Assembly: GCF_900187265.1 (NCBI RefSeq)
Contig: NZ_LT906450.1
Coordinates: 372,001 to 436,000 of the forward strand
DNA: 64,000 nucleotides
Reading direction: 5' to 3'
Source of the DNA: Rhodococcus rhodochrous
GTDB taxonomy: Bacteria; Actinomycetota; Actinomycetes; Mycobacteriales; Mycobacteriaceae
The stretch's first letter is position 1. Every line of letters starts with the position of its first letter. A program made the position numbers and the translations under genes. Positions 42,481 through 49,286 of the stretch are shown piece after piece. The notes beneath the pieces are model-generated. The model saw only the letters and a program-made list of their open reading frames with translations. It made no database searches and was not told the origin of the DNA.

Positions 42481-42620
42481 GCACGACGTTGCCGCTGCGC
42501 TCGGACGGTCCCGCCATCGCTCCGAGCGCGGCCATCGCGTCCGCATGGTCGTCCTCGAAGAGATGCGCGTAGACGCCCGAGCGTAGTGGTGACCTTCGAC
42601 CGCTCGGAGGAGCGTGTCAC
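42461..42620 (-). pseudogene. Tyrosine recombinase (integrase) C-terminal remnant
   Basis: On the minus strand the frame ending at TAG 42463-42461 reads GVYAHLFEDDHADAMAALGA, then a short tail ending VVPMRRGG. This is the end of a phage-type tyrosine integrase, including the catalytic Tyr of the 'YAHLF.dd' motif. Just upstream, KVTTTL lies in the neighbouring frame; one extra G (near 42574) causes the shift. The rest of the catalytic domain (R-H-R residues) was not found in 42620-43500. The element can therefore no longer excise by itself with this gene. Confidence 0.75.
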
Positions 42621-42785
42621 GCACCGTGGCGCCTCCGCCGTGCGTTCAGGGCGTTCCGTTGATTCCTCGCTTCCCGAGCGTCGTGGAGGGCTGTCCACTG
42701 GGCCACCCGACACAGTGTGTGCCCGAACGTCGGGGCAGCGCCGGCACCCGCGATTCCGGCCGGCCTCCAACGGCTCCGGTCGAGC

Positions 42786-43135
42786 CGGTGGACGTGGACG
42801 CTGACATCGTCACCACCGAGGAAAAACTCGAAGGATTCAACATCGTTCGAGCAATTGCAGTATCCGAGGTTGGGCCGGAGTAGATCGCTTACCAGGATGC
42901 GAAGTCGTACTTCTCTGTGTTGCTGGACGACAACAACCGGAAGACGATCTCCGACTTCACTTGAACTGTAAGAACGTTAAGTTCGTGACGACGTTCGAGA
43001 GCGGCAGCAAGGATGGGGGTCCGCTCCGACATCGAGACTGTGGTGGACATTTGCATGGTCGCTGAGCAGATCAGGACGGCAATTCGGGGCTACCTCGGAG
43101 ATTTAGAACCTGTGCAGCTGAAGACGGTTGGCTGA
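42786..43135 (+). pseudogene. COG4748-type restriction endonuclease, decayed C-terminal fragment
   Basis: Successive frames give DIVTTEEKLEGFNIVRAIAV, an in-frame TAG, IAYQDAKSYFSVLLDDNNRK, a frameshift, RLHLNCKNVKFVTTFESGSK, a second shift, and SDIETVVDICMVAEQIRTAI. Together they follow the C-terminal domain of predicted type IV or type I R-like endonucleases of the COG4748 family ('TTeEE.EGF.IVkaI ... YFgvLLDDNNRKpICRL.fN'). The PD-(D/E)xK nuclease half is missing. At least one stop and two frameshifts show it is dead. Together with the DUF262 gene it indicates a former defence cluster. Confidence 0.72.
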
Positions 43136-43494
43136 GTCTTGGTGCAGGAGCCGGGGACCAGCCCCTGCTTCGTACGTTCTGTGCCCGTGGAACCGATACG
43201 GACCTTGAAGGACGCCGCTTGGGGGCGGCGGTACCGACCGAGCGGAGCACCCAAGGGTGCCGGTGTCGTGAACCCCACCCCGGAAATTTCCCACGAACCG
43301 CATCCCTGCATCGCGTCAGGCCACGACGAGTAGCCCGCTCCCACATTGGAAACAGGCTGTCGCGGACTCTCAGCACGTCCCGGCCAGGACTGCACCATGC
43401 TGAGAGCGCCCGCCCCGGTTGGCGGGATGAAGAACACCGGGCCACTTCGGTTATCGTCGGACGTAGCAGAGAGCGACGGACGGGTTTCCATCGC
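43136..43494. other. Gap before the truncated HhH-GPD gene
   Basis: I see no supported gene. Open frames on both strands lack family features or a plausible start. A short CCCGCC/GGCGGG hairpin lies at about 43410-43427. The right end of the inserted segment is expected at its downstream edge. Confidence 0.5.
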
Positions 43495-43986
43495 GTGGAG
43501 ACCTATCAGCAGGTGGCGATGGAGATCGCGTTCGCGGGACCGAAGAAACTCGCCGACCGTCTCGGCGGTCTCGACGTGTACCGCATCGCGTCGGCCGATC
43601 CCGACGAGTTCGTCGCGGTGTGCGCGCAGCAGCCGGCCGTCCACCGGTTCCCCAAGTCGATGGGACAGCGGATCCAGGCGCTGTGCGCGGCGATCGTCGA
43701 GGACTACGACGGAGACGCCTCCGCCCTGTGGACCTCCGGCGACCCGGACGGCAAGGAAGTGCTGCGACGGCTGAAGAAGCTGCCGGGCTACGGCGACCAG
43801 AAGGCACGTATCTTCCTGGCCCTGCTCGGCAAGCAGATGGGTGTGCGACCCGAGGGATGGCGGGAGGCCGCCGGCGACTACGGGCACGAGGATGCGCGCC
43901 GGTCGATCGCCGACGTCGTCGACGAGCAGTCGCTGCGCGAGGTGCGCGAGTTCAAGAAGTCGATGAAGGCAGCGAAGAAGTCGTGA
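43495..43986 (+). pseudogene. HhH-GPD repair protein, N-terminally truncated second copy
   Basis: The frame matches the 6547-7140 protein from its QQVAMEIAFAGPKKLADRLG segment to the end, including LPGYGDQKARIFLALLGKQ, but the first 31 residues of the complete copy are missing. A GTG at 43495 could initiate a 163-residue product without a clear ribosome-binding site. The tail is shorter (KSMKAAKKS) and several residues differ throughout, so this is a diverged copy and not a recent duplicate. Its stop overlaps the protease start (GTGA), suggesting that it was once a normal operon member. It is probably the severed 3' part of the original host gene. Confidence 0.8.
43507..43547 (+). repeat. 41-bp direct repeat, right copy (candidate recombination site)
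   Basis: This block is identical to 6640-6680. Upstream of it the sequence no longer matches the HhH-GPD gene; downstream it does. It therefore marks the right junction of the putative 36.9-kb insertion. Confidence 0.8.
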
Positions 43987-44759
43987 GACGCGTCGTAGCA
44001 GTGTGCGGCGCCGCCGTCGCCTTCGCCGCGGGAACCGTGGGCGTGGCTTCGGCCGGCGGGGGAGACGACCGGGTCGTCCTCCGGCCCGGCGACGGGATCG
44101 TGTTCTCCTCAGAGCCGACACCGGGTTGGTGTTCGGTGGCGGCGGTCGGGCACGACGACGCGGGCCGGCTCGTCGCGATCACGGCGGGGCACTGCTACCA
44201 GACGGGATCGTCGCCCGTCTGGAAGGTCGACGAGCAGCACCGAGGGCCGATCGGAACCGAAACGGACGTCGCGAGTACGGGTTCGGTCGATCAGCTGGGA
44301 TTTCCCACCGACGAGATCGCCGACTACGCGGTGGTCGTGCTCGACGAGACCCGCGTGCGGGGATCGAACACGTCGGTGCCCAACGACCGGGGAGAGCGTG
44401 TCGTGCTCGAATCGGTCGCGGCGTTCGGTGAGGGCGAGTTGCCGGTCGGAACGCATTGTGCGGCAGGGCGGAGCACGTCGGTGGCCTGCGCGACCGGCGA
44501 TGTGCGGGTGGACGGGAACCTGATATCGTCGCCGCTGCTCATGCGGCCCGGCGACTCCGGCGGGCCGCTCGTGCGCGCCGAGACGGGCGAATGGATGGGA
44601 CTGTCGGTGGGCTACCGGTTCCCGCAGACCGCGGTCTCCGACGACCGGCAGGTTCCCGACACGAGGTTCGCCGCCTACCAGCGGGCCGACCGGATCCTCG
44701 CCGAGATCGACGCGCGCGACGGGATCGGCTCAGGGTTCCGTCTCGTCGACACCCCCTGA
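43983..44759 (+). CDS. Secreted trypsin-like serine protease
   Basis: A 258-residue chymotrypsin-fold protease. A signal peptide (RRVVAVCGAAVAFAAGTVGVASAG) directs export. The catalytic His is in AITAGHCYQ, the Asp probably in EIADYAVVVLD and the Ser in LMRPGDSGGPLV, so the triad is complete. Cys pairs (GWCS with GHC, THC with VAC) suggest two disulfides. It resembles small secreted S1 proteases of actinobacteria; the substrate is unknown. GTG 43983 overlaps the stop of the truncated HhH-GPD gene, a coupling that was probably established when that gene was whole. The next gene is convergent. Confidence 0.88.
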   Translation: MRRVVAVCGAAVAFAAGTVGVASAGGGDDRVVLRPGDGIVFSSEPTPGWCSVAAVGHDDAGRLVAITAGHCYQTGSSPVWKVDEQHRGPIGTETDVASTGSVDQLGFPTDEIADYAVVVLDETRVRGSNTSVPNDRGERVVLESVAAFGEGELPVGTHCAAGRSTSVACATGDVRVDGNLISSPLLMRPGDSGGPLVRAETGEWMGLSVGYRFPQTAVSDDRQVPDTRFAAYQRADRILAEIDARDGIGSGFRLVDTP

Positions 44760-44780
44760 CCGATCCCGCCCGCGTTACCG

Positions 44781-45887
44781 TCAGAGCGTCTCGAAACGCG
44801 GAATCAGGTGTTCCGCAACGTTCTTCGCCTCGTCGATGAGCGGCCATCCGGCGAGGATGAGGGAGGTCAGTCCGGTCGCGTCGCGCAGGGTGCGCACGTG
44901 GCCGGTGATCTCGTCCGGGTCGCCGACGTAGTAGACGGCCGACGATCCCGTGGCGAAGATGTCCAGCGGTGACCACGCGGTGATGCCCGCGTAGAGGCCG
45001 TCGCCGAGATACAGGTCCTCGGGTTCGGGCAGCTTGCCGGCGTTGATGGTGTCGACCCAGCCCTGCCGCTGCGCGTCGCGCGCGGTGAAGGTCTTCAGAT
45101 CCTGCTTGCCGTGCGTGCGGCGGCGCACCGCCTTGTCGAGCACGTCCTGGATCTGCTCGATGCCGGCCTTCTCGAACAGCGACCGGAACCGCTCGAGTGC
45201 CTCGTCCCGGTTCGGGCGCACGATGACGCCGGACAGGGCGCCGAAGTCGGTGTACTCGCGTCCCTCGACCGCGGCGGATTCGCGTGCGGCGGTGAACTTC
45301 TCCGTGACGAACGAGGTCTCGCGCAGCATGATCAGGTAGGCGTCGAGTACCTTGCCGGCGTTCTGCAGACCGGCGGGGGAGTCGCCCGTTCCCCACAGCG
45401 GCACCGAGTGGTCCGCAGGAGCATCGATGCGCAGCGGGGTGTTCGGGAAGTTCGATGCGGTGCCCTCGGCGTAGATGCGCCGGAACTCCGCCCAGTACTT
45501 CTCACCGAGCTCGTACCGACGGTCGTGCTCGACGTTCATGTCGTACTTGGTGAGGATGTTCTCCCGGCCGTTGACCGAGTTGATCATCAGACGACCACCG
45601 CTGAACGCGTCGAAGGTGAGGGCCTTCTCGGCGAGCAGTCGCGCGGGCGTCATGTTCGCGTAGATCGCGACGAGGAACTTCATGCGGCTGGTGTGCGCCG
45701 CAGCCCAGGTGGCCGAGATGAAGGGGTCGTTCGGCCAGGTCGCGACGAGCGCACCTTCGAAGCCGCCGTTGTCGATGGTCTTCGCGAGTTCGATCTGCCG
45801 CTGCCCGTCCACCGGGTACAACCCGCCCGGGCTCCAGGGGTAGTCGCCGTCGGCCTGGGTGAGATACCAGAAGGTCTTGATGGGCAT
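44781..45887 (-). CDS. LLM flavin-dependent monooxygenase, alkanesulfonate/SfnG-like
   Basis: A 368-residue luciferase-like protein. KTFWYLTQADGDYPW opens the barrel, KFLVAIYANMTPARLLAEKALTFDAFSGGRLMINSVNG is the conserved 'P...A....tlD.lS.GR...N.v.G' flavin-site region, and YELGEKYWAEFRRIY follows as in SsuD/SfnG enzymes. It probably oxidises an organosulfur compound using FMNH2. ATG 45887 shares bases with the thiM stop (TAATG), so it is coupled to thiamine-thiazole salvage. No flavin reductase is adjacent. Confidence 0.85.
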   Translation of the reverse strand: MPIKTFWYLTQADGDYPWSPGGLYPVDGQRQIELAKTIDNGGFEGALVATWPNDPFISATWAAAHTSRMKFLVAIYANMTPARLLAEKALTFDAFSGGRLMINSVNGRENILTKYDMNVEHDRRYELGEKYWAEFRRIYAEGTASNFPNTPLRIDAPADHSVPLWGTGDSPAGLQNAGKVLDAYLIMLRETSFVTEKFTAARESAAVEGREYTDFGALSGVIVRPNRDEALERFRSLFEKAGIEQIQDVLDKAVRRRTHGKQDLKTFTARDAQRQGWVDTINAGKLPEPEDLYLGDGLYAGITAWSPLDIFATGSSAVYYVGDPDEITGHVRTLRDATGLTSLILAGWPLIDEAKNVAEHLIPRFETL

Positions 45888-46732
45888 TACTTCGTGTCCT
45901 TCGAGGGGAGTTCGAACGGTTCGACGCGGGCGCGGGCACGCAGCGTGTCGGCGTCCACGGCGAACAGGGCGTCGAGGTAGGCGACGGCGAAGGAGCCGGG
46001 GCCGGTGGAGTTCTCCTCGGCGATCTCGGACGCCACCGCGACGTGCGTGTGGGCCGCCGCGAGGCCGACGAGAGGGGTCTCCGCGACCGCGAGATAGGCC
46101 GCGACGAGCCCACCGAGGGAGCATCCGGTAGAGGTCACGCGCGGCAGCATGGCGCTGCCGCCGGCGATGCGCAGTCCGACGATCCCGCCGTCGCGGTCGC
46201 GGCCGACGAGGTAGTCGACGGGGCCGGAGGCCGACACGGCGTCCGCGCGGTCGAGCAGTGCGAGTGCGGCGGGGACGGCGGCAGCGGCCTCGTCGGCGCT
46301 GTCGACGCCGCGAGTGTCACCGCCGAGGCCCGCGAGCGCGATGATCTCGGAGGCGTTGCCGCGGATCGCGGTGGGACGGAACTTCAGCAGATCGGCGGCG
46401 AGCGAGGTGCGCCACGCGAGTCCGCCCACGCCGACGGGGTCGAGGACCCACGGGGTGCCGGCATCGTGCGCGGCCTCCGCTGCGAGGGCGAAGGCCACCG
46501 AGGTCTCGTCGAAGGGCGTACCGAGGTTGACGAGCACTCCACCGGCGATGCGCGCGAAATCGCCTGCCTCGTGCGCGTTGTCGATGTGCGCGTTGCTGGC
46601 GCCCGCGGCGAGCAGCACGTTGGTGAGGAAGTTGGCCGAGACGATGTTGGTCAGCGAGTGCACGAGCGGCGTCTGCGCACGCAGGGCGTCGAGGGTGACG
46701 GCGAGATCGTCGACGGTGGGGGTCGTGGTCAC
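45887..46732 (-). CDS. thiM: Hydroxyethylthiazole kinase
   Basis: A 281-residue ribokinase-like enzyme. TPLVHSLTNIVSANFLTNVLLAAGASN is the ThiM substrate-binding signature ('PLVh.iTN.V..nf.AN.lLa.GASP'), PWVLDPVGVGG the Mg/ATP region, RGNASEIIALAG the 'rGN.sEi..L' motif and TSTGCSLGGLVAAYLA the anion-hole motif with the catalytic Cys. It phosphorylates 4-methyl-5-(2-hydroxyethyl)thiazole in thiamine salvage. It is translationally coupled to the LLM gene. The normal partner thiE is not in the window. Confidence 0.93.
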   Translation of the reverse strand: MTTTPTVDDLAVTLDALRAQTPLVHSLTNIVSANFLTNVLLAAGASNAHIDNAHEAGDFARIAGGVLVNLGTPFDETSVAFALAAEAAHDAGTPWVLDPVGVGGLAWRTSLAADLLKFRPTAIRGNASEIIALAGLGGDTRGVDSADEAAAAVPAALALLDRADAVSASGPVDYLVGRDRDGGIVGLRIAGGSAMLPRVTSTGCSLGGLVAAYLAVAETPLVGLAAAHTHVAVASEIAEENSTGPGSFAVAYLDALFAVDADTLRARARVEPFELPSKDTK

Positions 46733-46792
46733 GGAAGATCCTGTCGGGAGATAGGGGAGGGGACGAAGCGGGTCAGGATCGCGGACATCGCA

Positions 46793-47689
46793 TCATGCGT
46801 CGCCCTTCCCTTCTCCGAGTGTCCGCATGGGGAGTGCGGGGTCGGCCGTCCACTCCTCGAGGGATCCGTCGTAGACGGCGATGTCGTCGTGGCCCGTCCG
46901 AACCAGTGCGAGCGCCACCAGGCAGGCCGAGACGCCGCCACCGCAGTAGAGGATCAGGGGCCGGGCCGTATCGGCGAGGGCCTGCTCGGCCAGCTCGGCG
47001 ATCCGATCGGTGCTCCGCAGGACGCCGTCGGCGAGCAGGCTCTTGGCCGGCAGGTTCCGGCTCCCGCTGATGTGCCCGCGGCGCGCGTAACGAGTGGTGG
47101 CGGTGCCTGCGAACTGCTCGGCGTCGAGCGCGCAGACGAGGGTGCCCGGTGCGTCCCCGGACACCACGGCGAGCACGTCGTCGCGGTCGCGCCACAGGCC
47201 GTGGTCGGGGAGTTCCGTCCGGGCTGTGGTGGCGCGGCGTTCGGCGGCGTCGCCGGTCTCGACGGGCAGGTCGAGCGCGGTCCAGCGGGCGAAGCCGCCG
47301 TCGAGGACGCGGGCGGAGATACCGATGTTGCGCAGCATCCACCACAGCCGGGACGCCCAGGTCATGCCGCCGTCGTCGTAGATCACGAGGTCGGCGTCCG
47401 GGGTCACCCCGAGTGCGGCCAGAGCCGCTGCCAGGTCGTCCGGCGCGGGGCGGGAGAAGTGCAGGTCGGTGTCCGGGGCGCTGAAACCGCCGAGCAGGTC
47501 GGCGTGCACGGATCCCGGGATGTGCGCGGCGCGCCAGGTCGCGTGGCCGGATTCCGGTCGGTAGTCGCCGTCGAAACGGGGCTTCGGGAAGGTGACCGTG
47601 GCGTGCAGGACCGTGTGGGCGCCGGGGTCGCTCGCGAGCTCTTCGGCGCTGATCAGCACCTGTTCGTCCCGGAAGGCCGCCTCGGTCAC
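46793..47689 (-). CDS. sseA: Sulfurtransferase with two rhodanese domains (SseA-like)
   Basis: A 298-residue tandem rhodanese. The inactive N-terminal domain has HIPGSVHADLLGGFSAPD and LVIYDDGGMTWASRLWWMLRNIG; the active C-terminal domain has HISGSRNLPAKSLLAD and LILYCGGGVSACLVALAL, with the catalytic Cys in CGGGVSA. This active loop is closer to 3-mercaptopyruvate or thiosulfate sulfurtransferases of the SseA type. It transfers sulfane sulfur to cyanide or other acceptors. GTG 47689 has AGAGGA 8 bp upstream. It is upstream of thiM and the LLM gene on the same strand and divergent from the GntR gene, which probably controls the set. Confidence 0.88.
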   Translation of the reverse strand: MTEAAFRDEQVLISAEELASDPGAHTVLHATVTFPKPRFDGDYRPESGHATWRAAHIPGSVHADLLGGFSAPDTDLHFSRPAPDDLAAALAALGVTPDADLVIYDDGGMTWASRLWWMLRNIGISARVLDGGFARWTALDLPVETGDAAERRATTARTELPDHGLWRDRDDVLAVVSGDAPGTLVCALDAEQFAGTATTRYARRGHISGSRNLPAKSLLADGVLRSTDRIAELAEQALADTARPLILYCGGGVSACLVALALVRTGHDDIAVYDGSLEEWTADPALPMRTLGEGKGDA

Positions 47690-47737
47690 GTGTTGGGTCC
47701 TCTCGTAGTGTCCGAGAAGCGACGCTAAACGACGAAT

Positions 47738-47762
47738 AACGTATACGCAAGTATGCGTACGT
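47738..47762. promoter_or_regulatory. Operator-like repeat between sseA and the GntR gene
   Basis: ACGTATACGCAAGTATGCGT contains two GTATRCG units and reads as an imperfect palindrome around AAGT. It is central to the 124-bp divergent promoter, as expected for a FadR/GntR-type site. Confidence 0.55.
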
Positions 47763-47813
47763 TGACGGTGGCATAATCGGCGCACGTAAACGGCATGCCT
47801 ACGGAGGGTGTAG

Positions 47814-48503
47814 ATGACCGAGCAGGACGCGACGGCCGAGCTGGAGAGCTCACTTCTCGTCGAACCGCCCACCGGGCGCGACGACCAGACCTCCAAGCAG
47901 TACCTGCGCCTGCGCTCGGACATCCTCGCCGGGAAGTTTCCACGCGGCGCCGCTCTGCACGAGACCCAGCTCAGCGAGACCTACGGGGCGTCCCGCACCC
48001 CCATCCGCGAGGCGCTCAACTGGCTCGCGCACGATGGTCTGCTCGAACGGGCGAGTCGCGGCTTCCGGGTGCGTTCGGGTACGCCCGAGGACGTCATCGA
48101 GATCTATGCGGCGCGCGTCGCGCTCGAGTCCGAGGCGGCCGGCGCGGCAGCGATCCGGCACACCGATCTCGACATGGCCCGGCTCGAGCGACTGCACGAT
48201 TCGTGCTGCTCCGCCACCGACGACGCCGCGGTGCGCATCGGGAACTTCCGGTTCCACGAGGCGCTGTGGCAGGCCGCGCACAATACGACGATCACGACGT
48301 TGCTCGTGCGACTGACCACCCAGCTGCGCATCTACGACTCCGGGCCGCCGTCCAACTACGGCGAACCCGATCTGCTCAACCGGGAGCACGCGCAGATCCT
48401 CGACGCGTTGCGGGCGCGGAACGAGTCCGCGGCACGCGAGCACATGCGTGCTCATCTCGAGCGCAGCCGCGAGCAGCGCATCCGCCTCTTCGCCCGCGGC
48501 TGA
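47814..48503 (+). CDS. GntR family regulator, FCD subfamily
   Basis: A 229-residue regulator. The N-terminal winged helix is SKQYLRLRSDILAGKFPRGAALHETQLSETYGASRTPIREALNWLAHDGLLERA, the canonical GntR pattern. The C-terminal FCD domain has EIYAARVALESEAAGAAA, FRFHEALWQAAHN (metal/ligand His) and REHAQILDALRARNESAAREHMRAHLERS. FCD regulators respond to small acids. ATG 47814 has ACGGAGGGT upstream. It is divergent from the sseA-thiM-LLM genes and likely represses them through the palindrome between. Confidence 0.92.
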   Translation: MTEQDATAELESSLLVEPPTGRDDQTSKQYLRLRSDILAGKFPRGAALHETQLSETYGASRTPIREALNWLAHDGLLERASRGFRVRSGTPEDVIEIYAARVALESEAAGAAAIRHTDLDMARLERLHDSCCSATDDAAVRIGNFRFHEALWQAAHNTTITTLLVRLTTQLRIYDSGPPSNYGEPDLLNREHAQILDALRARNESAAREHMRAHLERSREQRIRLFARG

Positions 48504-48507
48504 GCCC

Positions 48508-49155
48508 TCACTCCCGATCGGACGTGTCGGCGTCGCCGGCGAGGATCCGGTACAGGGACTTCTTGGCCTCGGTGAGGACAGCGTGTGCCGCGGCGACCTC
48601 GGCATCGGAACCGCTCATGGCGACCGACCGCGTCGCGCCCTGCAGTTCGCGCAGTGCGAGTCGCAGGTCGGGGGCATCGGAATCGGGATCGTGACCGGCG
48701 AAGGGGTCGATGAGCTCGTTCCCCGGATCGTCGATGTACGCGCGGCCCGCGTCCGTCAGTGAGACGAGTTTGCGTCCGCCCTCCTTCTCGACCGTGACGA
48801 GTCCTTCGTCCTCGAGCTGGGAGATGGTCGGGTAGATCGCGCCGGGGCTGGGGCGCCAGGCGCCGCCCGTCCGTTCGGCGATCGCTTCCATGAGCTGGTA
48901 GCCGTGCATCGGTTCGGTGCCGAGCAGGCGCAGGACGGCCGCGCGGACGTCGCCTCGCTGCGCTCGGCCGCGTCGTCCTCCTCGCGGGCCACCGTGCCCT
49001 CGTCCGCCGCCACCGCGGTGTGGGTGGAAGCCGGGTTCGTCGTCGTGCGGGTGGTGTCCGCGACGGCGGGGTCCGTCGGCGCGGAACGGACCGCCGGGGA
49101 GATTTCGATCGTGCATGGCGCGGCGACGGCCGCGGGGATGTTCGTGGGTTCGCAT
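48508..49155 (-). CDS. PadR family transcriptional regulator with Gly/His-rich N-terminus
   Basis: A 215-residue regulator. The first 65 residues are unusual: rich in His, Gly, Arg and Pro (HHPHDDEPGFHPHRGGGGRGHGG type) and possibly metal- or nucleic-acid-binding. The winged helix follows: RAAVLRLLGTEPMHGYQLMEAIAERTGGAWRPSPGAIYPTISQLEDEGLV, the PadR 'HGYql...i......w.ps.gtiYp.L..Le..GLv' signature. A C-terminal helix probably dimerises. ATG 49155 has AGGAG 8 bp upstream. It is divergent from the second dnaX. CGATATATCG in the promoter is a likely autoregulatory site. Confidence 0.9.
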   Translation of the reverse strand: MRTHEHPRGRRRAMHDRNLPGGPFRADGPRRRGHHPHDDEPGFHPHRGGGGRGHGGPRGGRRGRAQRGDVRAAVLRLLGTEPMHGYQLMEAIAERTGGAWRPSPGAIYPTISQLEDEGLVTVEKEGGRKLVSLTDAGRAYIDDPGNELIDPFAGHDPDSDAPDLRLALRELQGATRSVAMSGSDAEVAAAHAVLTEAKKSLYRILAGDADTSDRE

Positions 49156-49196
49156 CTGTGCGTCTCCTTCTTTGTCGATACGATCACGATAGATCT

Positions 49197-49206
49197 CGAT
49201 ATATCG
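49197..49206. promoter_or_regulatory. Palindrome in the padR promoter
   Basis: CGATATATCG, a 10-bp perfect palindrome with related CGATACGATC and CGATAGATC words just before it, 42 bp upstream of the PadR start. PadR sites often contain such AT-rich palindromes. Confidence 0.55.
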
Positions 49207-49274
49207 TTAACGCAAGAGTGGTCTCGGCCACAGATGTGGACGGACCGACCTCCGTGCATGTCGGCAGCCGCCGG

Positions 49275-49280
49275 TACGCT
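49275..49280 (+). promoter_or_regulatory. -10-like element for leaderless dnaX (copy 2)
   Basis: TACGCT ends 6 bp before GTG 49287, at the same distance as TACTCT in the first dnaX. GCCGG precedes both. The conserved spacing without a ribosome-binding site supports leaderless transcription. Confidence 0.5.
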
Positions 49281-49286
49281 CGGCGC

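Noticed and set aside
43136..43494. Possible group II intron or gene fragment between the restriction remnant and the HhH-GPD copy
   Set aside because: No domain V-like hairpin, reverse-transcriptase motif or conserved protein segment could be recognised on either strand.
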